13,646 bases of DNA, from positions 1 to 13,646 of the forward strand of contig DASTOM010000030.1 in assembly GCA_035762545.1 (NCBI GenBank), in the 5' to 3' direction. The notes under the pieces are model-generated. The model did no database searches, was not told where the DNA came from, and saw only the letters and a list, made by a program, of their open reading frames with translations. Positions 1-7,047 of this stretch are shown here, in pieces. The translations under genes were made by a program, and so were the position numbers. Numbering within the stretch: position 1 is the stretch's first letter; the number at the start of each line of letters is the position of its first letter. The DNA is from JANQRA01 sp035762545 (GTDB lineage Bacteria > Actinomycetota > Acidimicrobiia > Spongiisociales > ZC4RG35).

Positions 1-186
1 CGGGTTCATGAAGCTGCCCGTCGCTGAGATCAGCGTGCGTCCCCCTGACTCGTTGCCCATCGCCCGTGCCGCGATGGCCATCAGGTAGCCACCGTTGGTG
101 ACGCCGAAGATGTCCCAGCCCTCGGCCAGTTGGGCGGTCCATGAACCGTTCCCTCCCTCGACCGCTGATGCCTCCGCGAACTTCAC
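1..186 (-). CDS. Acyl-CoA thioesterase-like protein (hotdog fold), 5' part only
   Basis: This is the N-terminal 62 codons of a gene that runs off the left edge. It starts with GTG at 184-186, which overlaps the purM stop in a GTGA junction, so it is probably co-translated with purM. The visible protein begins VKFAEASAVEGG and contains GWDIFGVTNGGYLMAIAARA, with a Trp, then an NGGY segment, then a helix rich in Ala. That is the usual N-terminus of TesB-like or 4HBT_3 thioesterase-family proteins, which hydrolyse acyl-CoA thioesters in the cytoplasm. The end of the visible part (ISATGSFMNP) fits the first hotdog strand after the central helix. The substrate cannot be told. The family call rests on recalled consensus and only half a domain is present. 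Its link with purine genes is likely only positional. Confidence 0.7.
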   Translation of the reverse strand, partial: MKFAEASAVEGGNGSWTAQLAEGWDIFGVTNGGYLMAIAARAMGNESGGRTLISATGSFMNP

Positions 187-1157
187 GAGAGGTTGACCCC
201 TCCTCCGACGACGATCTCGCCGATCAGCTTCGGGTCATGGGCAGCTGTGGCCCGCATCACCTGATCGATGCGTCCCGGGTCGACTACCAGACAGAATCCG
301 ATCCCCAGGTTGAACGCTCGTCGCATCTCCTCCTCGGGAACACCGCGTTCGGCGATGGTCTCGAAGACCGCCGGACGCTCCCACGCCCTCGTGTCGACGG
401 TGGCACCCAAGCCCTCGGGCAGCACCCGGGCCAGGTTGGCGGCGAGTCCACCCCCGGTGATGTGGGCCCCGGCATGTACTGCCCCGGTGCGGGCGGCGGC
501 GAGGACCGCGGGGGAGAAGATGACGGACGGGTCGAGCAGGGTCGGGGCGTTGGCGATGACGTCATCACCCAGAGCCTTTCTGACCAGGGAGAACCCATTC
601 GAGCGGAGGTTCGGGGAGTGGAGGCCGATCACCACGTCGCTCGGTCTGACCCGTTCCGGTCCGAGGACAGACTCAGCCTCGACGACACCCATGACTGCTC
701 CTGCGAGATCGACCGCGTCCGGTTCCAGCACTCCGGGATGCTCGGCGGTCTCCCCTCCGAGGAGGGGGCAGCCGGCCTGGAGACAGGCGGCGGCCACCGA
801 CTCGACGATGGCGCGGTCGCGTTCGGCGTCGAGGGCTCCGACTGCGATGTAGTCGACGAAGCCGATCGGCTTGGCCCCGGCCGCAGCGAGGTCGTCGACA
901 CACATGGCCACGAGGTCGAAGCCGACCCCGTCCCAGATCCCGGCGCGCCGGGCGATGTCGAGCTTGGTGCCGACTCCGTCGGTCGACATCATCAGGACCG
1001 GGTCCTGGTATCCGGGTGGGATGCGCACTCCGGCGGCGAAACCTCCGAACCCACCGATGACCTCGGCGGTCCATGTGGAGCGGACCGGTCCGGCTATGGC
1101 TTCGGTGTGTCGTTCGGCGCCCTCGAGGTCGACGCCTGCGTCCCGGTAGGACGTCAC
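183..1157 (-). CDS. purM: Phosphoribosylformylglycinamidine cyclo-ligase (AIR synthetase)
   Basis: PurM closes the imidazole ring, converting FGAM and ATP to AIR, the fifth step of de novo purine synthesis in the cytoplasm. The 324-residue protein shows the family signatures in order: STDGVGTK (about 58-65, nucleotide binding), DLVAMCVDDL with VDYIAVG (81-107), GGETAEHPG (134-142), SNGFSLVRK (186-194), HITGGGLAANLARVLP (232-247) and FNLGIG (282-287). I chose the GTG at 1155-1157 because it gives the usual VTSYRDAGVD beginning and lies 2 bases after the purF stop; the upstream in-frame start would sit inside purF. No strong ribosome binding site is visible, so translational coupling to purF is likely. 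The normally conserved SSGxHSNG segment reads SPNLRSNG here (181-188), a mild departure. The stop overlaps the next gene by 4 bases. Confidence 0.95.
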   Translation of the reverse strand: MTSYRDAGVDLEGAERHTEAIAGPVRSTWTAEVIGGFGGFAAGVRIPPGYQDPVLMMSTDGVGTKLDIARRAGIWDGVGFDLVAMCVDDLAAAGAKPIGFVDYIAVGALDAERDRAIVESVAAACLQAGCPLLGGETAEHPGVLEPDAVDLAGAVMGVVEAESVLGPERVRPSDVVIGLHSPNLRSNGFSLVRKALGDDVIANAPTLLDPSVIFSPAVLAAARTGAVHAGAHITGGGLAANLARVLPEGLGATVDTRAWERPAVFETIAERGVPEEEMRRAFNLGIGFCLVVDPGRIDQVMRATAAHDPKLIGEIVVGGGVNLS

Positions 1158-1159
1158 GG

Positions 1160-2593
1160 TCAGGAGCGTTCCAGCTGGAACTTGTCTGCGGTTTCGGGGA
1201 CCGCGGTCGGGTACTCGCCGGAGAGACACGCCGTGCAAAAGCCGGCGTCGGCCACACCGGTGGCCTCGAGAAGACCTTCGATCGAGAGATAGCCGAGCGA
1301 GTCGGCGCCGAGGTGGTCCCGGATCTCGTCGACGTCCATCCGGGAGGCGATCAACGTGGAGCGGTCAGAGGTGTCCATGCCGTAATAGCAGGGCCATTTG
1401 TAGGGCGGAGACGAGACCCTCAGGTGGATTTCCGCGGCACCGGCCTCGCGTACCATCGTGACCAGCTGTCGTGTGGTGGAGCCCCTGACGATCGAGTCGT
1501 CGACGAGGACCACGCGCTTGCCCTCGAGGCTCTCGGGGATCGGGTTCAGCTTGAGTCGGATCCCCTGGTCGCGGAGCAGCTGGGTGGGCTCGATGAATGT
1601 GCGTCCGACATAGCGGTTCTTGACCAGACCGTCCGAATAGGGGATGCCGCTCTCCGCGGCGAAACCCTGTGCGGCAGGGATCCCCGACTCGGGCACGGGG
1701 ACCACGACGTCGGCGTCGGCGGGGTGCTCGGTCGACAGGATTCGCCCCATCTCATGTCGTGCCCCCTGGATCGACCTCCCGTACATGTGGGTGTCCGGCC
1801 GGGCGAAGTAGACGAACTCGAAGACGCAGAGCCCCGGCTGGGTCTCCTCGAACGGGTAGTAGGACTTGGGCCCGCCGGCGTCGATCACCACCATCTCCCC
1901 CGGTGAGATCTCTCTGGAGAACTTGGCCCCCACCAGGTCGAGGGCTGAGGACTCGGAGGCGAGCACCCAGCCACCGGAGTCGGGCAGGGCGCCGAGGCAG
2001 AGTGGCCGGAAGCCGTGAGGATCGCGCAGGCCCACGATGCGACCCTGGTCCATGATGACGAGGGAGAACGCACCCTCCCAGGTGGGGGCCACCTTCATCA
2101 ACGCTATCTCGAGACCCCGGGCGTCGGATCGATTGTCGTCGATCGCCCTGGCCAGACTCTCCGCCATGAGGTCGGAATCGGTGGTGGCTCCGGTCACCCC
2201 GAGGGCAGCGGCGAGTGCTTCGGTGTTGGTCAGATTGCCGTTGTGACCGAGGGCGACGCTGGTGTTGCCGACCTGGCGATGCGCCGGCTGGGCGTTGGCC
2301 CAATTGTTCGAGCCGGTCGTCGAGTATCTGGTGTGACCGATGCCGAGGAGACCGTCGAGACCGGCGAGTGTTGGTTCGTCGAACACCTGTGGCACCAGTC
2401 CGAGATCCTTGAAGACGGTGACGGTTTGTCCGTCAGACGTGGCTATCCCGGCGGACTCCTGACCACGGTGCTGGAGTGCGAACAGGCCGAAGTAGAGGAG
2501 GTGGGAAACCCGTTGGGTGGTCGAGTAGACCGCCACGACCCCGCAGGCCTCGCGGGGCCCATCCTTTAACGAAACCACTGCCTCTTCGGGCAC
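1160..2593 (-). CDS. purF: Amidophosphoribosyltransferase, Fe-S type
   Basis: PurF makes phosphoribosylamine from PRPP and glutamine, the committed first step of purine synthesis. The 477-residue protein has an N-terminal class II glutamine amidotransferase domain. Its expected nucleophile is Cys17 (in REACGVVAV), so a 16-residue propeptide is predicted to be removed. Next come GHTRYSTTG (86-94) and GHNGNL (116-121), then a type I phosphoribosyltransferase domain with the PRPP loop VVLVDDSIVRGST (361-373). Cysteines 256, 402, 453 and 456 sit where the Bacillus subtilis-type enzyme binds a 4Fe-4S cluster, in GLCVF, WPCYYG and FCTACLSGEYP. The start is GTG at 2591-2593, six bases behind a TACTAT hexamer, so the mRNA may be leaderless. 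No good ribosome binding site precedes it. The gene leads the purF-purM-thioesterase operon; purL is not next to it but about 10.6 kb upstream. Confidence 0.96.
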   Translation of the reverse strand: MPEEAVVSLKDGPREACGVVAVYSTTQRVSHLLYFGLFALQHRGQESAGIATSDGQTVTVFKDLGLVPQVFDEPTLAGLDGLLGIGHTRYSTTGSNNWANAQPAHRQVGNTSVALGHNGNLTNTEALAAALGVTGATTDSDLMAESLARAIDDNRSDARGLEIALMKVAPTWEGAFSLVIMDQGRIVGLRDPHGFRPLCLGALPDSGGWVLASESSALDLVGAKFSREISPGEMVVIDAGGPKSYYPFEETQPGLCVFEFVYFARPDTHMYGRSIQGARHEMGRILSTEHPADADVVVPVPESGIPAAQGFAAESGIPYSDGLVKNRYVGRTFIEPTQLLRDQGIRLKLNPIPESLEGKRVVLVDDSIVRGSTTRQLVTMVREAGAAEIHLRVSSPPYKWPCYYGMDTSDRSTLIASRMDVDEIRDHLGADSLGYLSIEGLLEATGVADAGFCTACLSGEYPTAVPETADKFQLERS

Positions 2594-2637
2594 GTGCCGA
2601 TAGTAGGAGCGGCGAGGGACAGTTCACAGTCTCGCCG
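2594..2637 (-). promoter_or_regulatory. Candidate purF promoter with inverted repeat
   Basis: On the minus strand a TACTAT hexamer (2600-2605) ends exactly six bases before the GTG start of purF, the spacing of a leaderless actinobacterial promoter. Upstream, CGGCGAG (2631-2637) and CTCGCCG (2610-2616) form a perfect 7-bp inverted repeat around a 14-base centre holding the direct repeat ACTGT-GA-ACTGT. The -35 position would fall in this centre (TGTGAA, 17-base spacer, weak match). The repeat could be an operator or an RNA hairpin between the carbonic-anhydrase-like gene and purF. The sequence shows the symmetry and spacing; the role is inference. Confidence 0.45.
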
Positions 2638-2644
2638 TTCGGTT

Positions 2645-3139
2645 TCAGTCGAAGATTTCGCGATATCTCTTCGCAAGGTCGAGATAGGTGTTGACCCCGT
2701 CGTCGGCCCTGCGGATCTCGTCCTCGGTCAACTCCCGGACCGGGCGCGCCGGCGATCCGACAGCCAAGGTCCAGGGTGGCACCGACTTCCCCTCCGGGAG
2801 CACCGAGCCGGCGGCCAGCCAGGCTCCTTCCCCGATCGTCGAGCGGTTGAGGGCCATGGCGCCAATTCCGACCAGGGCTTGGTCACCCACGGTCGCGCCG
2901 TGGATCACCGCACTGTGGCCGACGGTCACCCTCCTGCCCACGAGTGCCGGGATCCCCTCGTCGCAGTGGAAGACGGAGTTGTCCTGGATGTTGGTCTCGG
3001 CCCCGATCACGATTTGGTCGAGTTCGGCCCTGATCACGGCACCGAAGAGGATGAACACGTCGGCGCCGATCACGACGTCGCCGTACACGTGCGCCCCCGG
3101 TGCGATCACCACCGTGGGATGGATGGTCGGGGCCTTCAA
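2645..3139 (-). CDS. Gamma-carbonic-anhydrase-like hexapeptide-repeat protein
   Basis: The 164-residue protein is a left-handed beta-helix of hexapeptide repeats of the YrdA/CaiE-like gamma-carbonic anhydrase family. Three histidines at the metal-ligand positions are present: His58 in SVFHCDEG, and His75 and His80 in TVGHSAVIHG. Other family landmarks are AVIRAELDQIVIG, TNIQDN and GIGAMALN. The C-terminus from about 135 is a helical tail. It may hydrate CO2 or have another metal-dependent activity; many family members have no proven activity. The start is TTG at 3137-3139, overlapping the stop of the DsbA-like gene (TTGA). No ATG or GTG gives the expected beginning APTIHPTVVIAPGA, and longer in-frame versions would run inside the upstream gene. 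Translation is probably coupled to that gene. It could supply bicarbonate to purine synthesis, but this is only a neighbourhood guess. Confidence 0.85.
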   Translation of the reverse strand: MKAPTIHPTVVIAPGAHVYGDVVIGADVFILFGAVIRAELDQIVIGAETNIQDNSVFHCDEGIPALVGRRVTVGHSAVIHGATVGDQALVGIGAMALNRSTIGEGAWLAAGSVLPEGKSVPPWTLAVGSPARPVRELTEDEIRRADDGVNTYLDLAKRYREIFD

Positions 3140-3768
3140 GATGTGTTCTCCGCCACGCTGGCGATACGAGCGCGAATCGTGTCGGCCTCGGTCCATCCAC
3201 GCGCCAGGAGGGCGAGGCGGCCGTCGCCCAGCTCGCCGACGAGTGTGGGGAACCCACTGATGCCCCAATTGCGTGCACGGCTGAAGTCGGACCATGCCGC
3301 CTTCTTGGCCTCGTCCGTCGTAAGGGACTCGCGGAATGCCCCGGTGTCGACGTCATAGGGCTCGGCCAGGCGGGTGAGGATGTCGAAGTCGGTCACGTCC
3401 TCCCCTTTGCCGTAGAACGCCATCTGGATGTCGGTGAAGTAGTCGAGGGTGCGATCCCGGGCGAGCTCGCGCATCTGGGTCACTGCGACCGCCGCAGGCT
3501 CCGTGTCATAGATCCATCCGTCTCGCCGGTCGAGGAACTCTGTCGAGAACGGCTGTCCGGTGCGTTCGGCGATCTCGACCCAATGCTGGGAGAGGAACGA
3601 GGCCATGCGGTCGTCGAGTGGCTGTGCCATCGGCCCTGGTCGCAGACCACCGACAACCACCTCTACCGGCAGTTCCTCGGCAAGTTCCTCGATCTCGGGG
3701 GCGAATCCCCAGCACCACGAGCACATCGGGTCCCCGACGTAGATCAGGCCTGAGATTCCGTCGGACAT
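3136..3768 (-). CDS. DsbA-family (FrnE-like) cytoplasmic thiol oxidoreductase
   Basis: This is a 210-residue thioredoxin-fold protein with an inserted helical domain. The active-site motif CSWC lies at Cys16-Cys19 in the segment GDPMCSWCWGF. The cis-proline loop appears later as GISGFPTLVGE. No signal peptide is present, so it should act in the cytoplasm like the COG3531/FrnE-type members of the DsbA family, on disulfides or stress-damaged thiols. The ATG at 3766-3768 gives MSDGISGLIYVGDP, the normal short lead before the first strand; longer in-frame versions would cross the promoter region and the sigma gene. A TAGGTT hexamer lies seven bases before the ATG, so the transcript may be leaderless. 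It is divergent from an ECF sigma factor gene 26 bases away and overlaps the carbonic-anhydrase-like gene downstream by 4 bases. Substrate unknown. Confidence 0.88.
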   Translation of the reverse strand: MSDGISGLIYVGDPMCSWCWGFAPEIEELAEELPVEVVVGGLRPGPMAQPLDDRMASFLSQHWVEIAERTGQPFSTEFLDRRDGWIYDTEPAAVAVTQMRELARDRTLDYFTDIQMAFYGKGEDVTDFDILTRLAEPYDVDTGAFRESLTTDEAKKAAWSDFSRARNWGISGFPTLVGELGDGRLALLARGWTEADTIRARIASVAENTS

Positions 3769-3794
3769 GTATGGCAACCTAATTAGGAAATCCC
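3769..3794. promoter_or_regulatory. Divergent promoter region with 10-bp palindrome
   Basis: The 26 bases between the DsbA-like gene and the sigma factor gene contain the perfect palindrome CCTAATTAGG (3778-3787). On the minus strand it overlaps a TAGGTT hexamer (3776-3781) seven bases before the DsbA-like ATG. On the plus strand its right half is part of the AGGA ribosome binding site (3785-3788), six bases before the sigma ATG. A protein bound here could affect both genes. The symmetry is seen directly; operator function is inference. Confidence 0.45.
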
Positions 3795-5018
3795 ATGTCA
3801 GAGACCAACGCCGCGGTCGAGGCGGCATTCCGTGCGTCATATCCACTGGTCGTGGCGAGCCTGTCGCGTCAGGTTCGCGACATCGACCTCGCCGAAGAGG
3901 CGATTCAGGACGCCTTTGCCGAGGCGATGAGGTCGTGGCCCGACTCGGGGGTGCCGTCGAATCCCGGAGGTTGGATAGCCACGGTGGCGCGACGACGGGC
4001 GATCGACCGCATCAGACGAGATCGAACCTACGCCCGGAAACAGGAGCTCCTCGCCGGTCTGGAGAAGATCGAGGCGGAGCGTCCCAAAGCGCCTCCGATC
4101 GTCACCACCATCGCCGACGATCGGTTGGCGATGATCTTTGCCTGCTGTCATCCCTCCCTCGCCACCGACAAACAGGTTGCCCTGACCCTGCGGACTCTCG
4201 GTGGCCTGACGACACCGGAGATCGCCGATGCCTTCCTGGTCTCGGAACCGACGATGGCCCAGCGTCTGGTCCGGGCCAAGGCGAAGATCAGGGACGCGGG
4301 CATCCCGTTCTCGGTCCCTGGCGAAGACGAGATCCCCGCTCGGCTCGAGGCGGTGCTCTCGGTGGTTTACCTCATCTTCAACGAGGGCTACTTCGCCTCG
4401 TCCGGCGCGAGCCTGATCCGGGACGAGCTCGCCAGCTCGGCGATCGAGCTCGGACGGATGCTCGTGGGCCTCATGCCTGACTCCCAGGAGTGCCGTGGGC
4501 TCCTCGCCCTCATGCTGCTCCAGCACTCCCGGCGCCACGCCCGGGTCGATGAGTCCGGTGATCTCGTGCTGCTCCAGGATCAGGACCGCTCCGTCTGGGA
4601 CACGGAAGAGATCGGCGAGGGCCTAGATATCGTCGCCACCCTGGAGGGAGCCGGGCCCTACGCGCTCCAGGCGATGATCGCGGCATGTCATTCGTCTTCG
4701 TCGCACTGGGAGGACACCGATTGGGGGAGGATCGTCGCTCTCTACGACCGTCTCCTGCCGTTGACCGGGTCGCCGGTGGTCGCCCTGAACCGTGCCGTTG
4801 CCGTTGGCTATTCGGACAGCCCTCGCCACGGGTTGGAGGCCATGGCCGGGATAGACCTCGACGGGTATCACGCCTTCCATGCTTCTCGTGCCGAGCTGCT
4901 GCGACGGGCCGGAGACCTCGACGAGGCCCGTGTCGAATTCGAACGTGCCCTGCGCTTGGGTGTGAACGAGGCGGAGCGTCGTCTCCTCGAAGAGCGGCTC
5001 GGGACGCTCGACGGCTAG
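3795..5018 (+). CDS. ECF42-type RNA polymerase sigma factor with C-terminal helical extension
   Basis: The 407-residue protein has a sigma-70 region 2 at about 10-80 (VEAAFRASYPLVVASLS to WIATVARRRAIDRIRRDR) and a region 4 at about 125-170 (LTTPEIADAFLVSEPTMAQRLVRAKAKI helix-turn-helix). A C-terminal extension of over 200 residues begins with VYLIFNEGY (191-199), the hallmark of the ECF42/DUF6596 class. LAMIFACCHPSL (111-122) is also typical of that class. These factors have no classical anti-sigma factor; the TPR-like extension is thought to regulate activity. ECF42 genes usually sit beside small YCII/DGPF-domain genes. None is visible here; the neighbour is a divergent DsbA-like gene. The ATG is preceded by AGGA with a 6-base spacer. 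The TAG stop overlaps the mobA stop in CTAG. It would redirect RNA polymerase to an unknown regulon. Confidence 0.92.
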   Translation: MSETNAAVEAAFRASYPLVVASLSRQVRDIDLAEEAIQDAFAEAMRSWPDSGVPSNPGGWIATVARRRAIDRIRRDRTYARKQELLAGLEKIEAERPKAPPIVTTIADDRLAMIFACCHPSLATDKQVALTLRTLGGLTTPEIADAFLVSEPTMAQRLVRAKAKIRDAGIPFSVPGEDEIPARLEAVLSVVYLIFNEGYFASSGASLIRDELASSAIELGRMLVGLMPDSQECRGLLALMLLQHSRRHARVDESGDLVLLQDQDRSVWDTEEIGEGLDIVATLEGAGPYALQAMIAACHSSSSHWEDTDWGRIVALYDRLLPLTGSPVVALNRAVAVGYSDSPRHGLEAMAGIDLDGYHAFHASRAELLRRAGDLDEARVEFERALRLGVNEAERRLLEERLGTLDG

Positions 5019-5584
5019 AGGTACTCCCTAACTCCGGTGGCCAGGTCCTCGTCGGTGTCGACACTGAACCAGGACCGACCGTCCTCACCCCAAACCGACC
5101 ACTCGTCGGCAGTCACTGCGCGAAACGACACCCGGTCGAGCAACGTTTGGATCGACCCGCCGTTGGCCGCCTCGTCGATGGCGGCGTCGGCGATCGACGT
5201 GGGGTAGACAGAGCACGTGACCTGACGTGACCCGGTGGCATCTACAGGGACCACCGGCACATCCGAGTCGACTGCCAGCAGGGCCCGCATTGTCTCCGAC
5301 CGGACGAACGGTTGGTCGACTGCGACGACGAGGACCCGGTCCGACCCGGCTCGGGTGAGGGCGGTGGCGACACCTGCCAGGGGGCCGCTGGCATGGACCA
5401 CGTCCGGCCAGCAGACCCAGTTGTCGCGATCTGCGCCGAGGAGAACGACCTGTTCGACCGTTTTCGACATCGCCTTTGCCACCATCGCCAGCATCGTCTG
5501 GTCGCCAACGATCACGTCTGCCTTGTCCCGGCCCATTCGGGTGCTCTTCCCCCCGGTGAGAATCGCCCCGATCACGTCGCTCAT
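5015..5584 (-). CDS. mobA: Molybdenum cofactor guanylyltransferase
   Basis: MobA transfers GMP from GTP to molybdopterin-Mo to make the bis-MGD or MGD cofactor. The 189-residue protein shows the nucleotidyltransferase signature LTGGKSTRMGRDKA (9-22), GPLAGVATAL (67-76), the metal-binding aspartate in VAVDQPFV (Asp90) and FSVDTDEDL (173-181), the usual C-terminal DTxEDL element. The length matches the family (about 190-200). The ATG at 5582-5584 overlaps the stop of the YqeY-like gene (ATGA), so it is the third gene of a pfkA-yqeY-mobA operon. Its stop TAG shares the CTAG at 5015-5018 with the convergent sigma factor gene. A related NTP-transferase such as MocA is the main alternative. No other molybdenum cofactor gene is in view. 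Confidence 0.88.
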   Translation of the reverse strand: MSDVIGAILTGGKSTRMGRDKADVIVGDQTMLAMVAKAMSKTVEQVVLLGADRDNWVCWPDVVHASGPLAGVATALTRAGSDRVLVVAVDQPFVRSETMRALLAVDSDVPVVPVDATGSRQVTCSVYPTSIADAAIDEAANGGSIQTLLDRVSFRAVTADEWSVWGEDGRSWFSVDTDEDLATGVREYL

Positions 5585-5907
5585 CTCAGATACCCGGTGA
5601 CGATGGCTGCCCGACCCTCGAGTTCGTCAGCCTTCGGGTCGAGACCGAGATCTCGATACTCGTCAGCGGCGCGGAGCAACTCGTCCCTCTCGGCCAGCAC
5701 CAGGCTCCGCATCTGGCCCTCGGTGACGATCGAGCGTTCCACGTCGTGGTCCAGACCGACCTTGACCTCGTAGGGCCCGGTTTCGACCGGGACTGCGCCG
5801 GCGTTGTCGATTGACGAGATCAGGGATCGGATGGTGTTGACCCGGGCCTCGTCCCGGTCACGCATCGCCGATTTGAGATCCTCTTTGAGCTGGTCGAGAA
5901 GGCTCAA
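5581..5907 (-). CDS. Short GatB/YqeY-domain protein
   Basis: The 108-residue protein begins SLLDQLKEDLKSAMRDRDEA after its TTG start, and continues with RVNTIRSLISSIDNAG. This is the start of the YqeY family (usual motif: LkeDlk.Amk.rD..r...iR.l...i). The family is normally about 150 residues; this copy stops at IVTGYLR, about where YLP occurs in full-length members, so the C-terminal 40-50 residues are absent. YqeY resembles the tRNA-binding tail domain of GatB, but its own role is not settled. The TTG start (5905-5907) overlaps the pfkA stop (TTGA) and the stop overlaps the mobA start (ATGA), so all three are likely co-translated. Either this is a genuine short variant or a truncation by fusion with mobA; the clean junctions favour the former. 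Confidence 0.75.
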   Translation of the reverse strand: MSLLDQLKEDLKSAMRDRDEARVNTIRSLISSIDNAGAVPVETGPYEVKVGLDHDVERSIVTEGQMRSLVLAERDELLRAADEYRDLGLDPKADELEGRAAIVTGYLR

Positions 5908-7025
5908 TCGCCCAGCGAGATTCCGAGGTGGCGGGCCGATTCGACCCAGGGATGGTCGAGCGGGACCCGCTTGGTCTTGCCTGCGACCTGCTTGAGCGGC
6001 ACGGCTTCAGTGGTCTCGCCTTTGGCGGCGACCAGCACGCCGTGGGTTCCCTCGGCTATGAAGTCGACGCAGGCGGTTCCGAGACGGGTGGCGAGGAGAC
6101 GATCGGCCGGAGAGGGAGTCCCGCCCCGCTGCACATGGCCGAGGATCGTGATCCGGGCCTCGAGACCGGTGAGGCCGGTGAGGGTGGATGCCAGTTGACC
6201 GGTCCCTCCGGCGCGCGCCCCTGCGAACTCCTTCATCTTCTTCTTGATGGCGCTCTTCTCCAGTTTCTCGGCGGAGTTCATCTGGGACTCCATCGAGTCG
6301 CGGATCGTGGCGTCGTCCTTCGAGATCGCCCCCTCTGCCACGGTGACGATGGAGAAAGTCGAACCGGCGGCCCGACGGGCCGAGATCGACGATGCCACGG
6401 CCTCGACGTCGTACGGCATCTCTGGGATCAGTATCACGTCGGCACCACCGGCCAGCCCGGCGCCGAGCGCCAGCCAGCCGACACTGTGGCCCATGATCTC
6501 AACCACCATGATCCGGTGGTGGGAGTGTGCCGTCGAGTGGAGCCGGTCGACTGCCTCGGTGGCGATGTTGAGGGCCGTGTCGAAACCGAAGGTGATATCG
6601 GTTCCGGCGACGTCGTTGTCGATCGTCTTGGGGAGGGTCAGGACCGGGATCCCCACGTCGGCGAGTTTCAGGGCATTCTTGGCCGTTCCGTCCCCACCGA
6701 GACAGACCAGTGCCTCGAGCTCGTGGAGCTCGACGACTTCACGCATCTTCGACCTGCCGTCGATCCGTTTGCCCGACTCGGTCTCGACCCGGTCGACTTT
6801 GATGCGGGAGGTGCCGAGAACCGTCCCTCCCCTGGTGAGGATCCCGGAGAGATCGTCCGAGTAGAGACGCTCGTACCGGTTCTGCATCAGGCCCAGGAAG
6901 CCGTCCTTGAACCCGAGGACATCCATCCCGTAGGCGCGCTGTGCTGCCTTGCCGACGGCCCGGATTGCCGCATTCAGTCCGGGGCTGTCACCGCCCGCGG
7001 TCAGAATGCCGATAGTCCGTGCCAC
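5904..7025 (-). CDS. pfkA: 6-phosphofructokinase, group III type
   Basis: The enzyme phosphorylates fructose 6-phosphate to the 1,6-bisphosphate in glycolysis. The 373-residue protein begins VARTIGILTAGGDSPGLNAA, the standard nucleotide-binding start. GGDGT (110-114) has glycine where pyrophosphate-dependent enzymes have aspartate, suggesting ATP use. PKTIDND (132-138) carries lysine where E. coli has glycine, the mark of group III enzymes, with Asp136 as catalytic base. GHVQRGG (296-302) binds the sugar phosphate. The usual MGR segment reads MGH (178-180). A Lys/Glu-rich stretch lies at 250-270. The GTG at 7023-7025 was chosen because it gives the canonical N-terminus; a TACCAT hexamer ends exactly six bases before it, suggesting a leaderless transcript. 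It lies 22 bases behind the helicase gene and overlaps the YqeY-like gene by 4 bases. Confidence 0.94.
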   Translation of the reverse strand: MARTIGILTAGGDSPGLNAAIRAVGKAAQRAYGMDVLGFKDGFLGLMQNRYERLYSDDLSGILTRGGTVLGTSRIKVDRVETESGKRIDGRSKMREVVELHELEALVCLGGDGTAKNALKLADVGIPVLTLPKTIDNDVAGTDITFGFDTALNIATEAVDRLHSTAHSHHRIMVVEIMGHSVGWLALGAGLAGGADVILIPEMPYDVEAVASSISARRAAGSTFSIVTVAEGAISKDDATIRDSMESQMNSAEKLEKSAIKKKMKEFAGARAGGTGQLASTLTGLTGLEARITILGHVQRGGTPSPADRLLATRLGTACVDFIAEGTHGVLVAAKGETTEAVPLKQVAGKTKRVPLDHPWVESARHLGISLGD

Positions 7026-7037
7026 GAGGCGATGGTA
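7026..7037 (-). promoter_or_regulatory. pfkA: Candidate leaderless promoter of pfkA (-10 element)
   Basis: On the minus strand TACCAT (7032-7037) ends six bases before the GTG start of pfkA, inside the 22-base gap after the helicase stop. This is the same arrangement as at purF. I see no convincing -35 element, so read-through from the helicase gene may also contribute. Confidence 0.45.
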
Positions 7038-7047
7038 TCGGTTCTGT

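Noticed and set aside
1158..1238. Longer purM with an upstream in-frame start at 1238
   Set aside because: The extra 27 residues lie inside purF and resemble no PurM N-terminus; the GTG two bases after the purF stop gives the normal start.
141..1292. Long plus-strand open frame opposite purM and the end of purF
   Set aside because: The translation is rich in Gly, Asp and Arg with no domain, and purM and purF on the other strand show full family motifs. It is a GC-rich shadow. The same applies to long plus-strand frames at 1073-1906, 2015-2569, 5928-7085 and 6949-8010.
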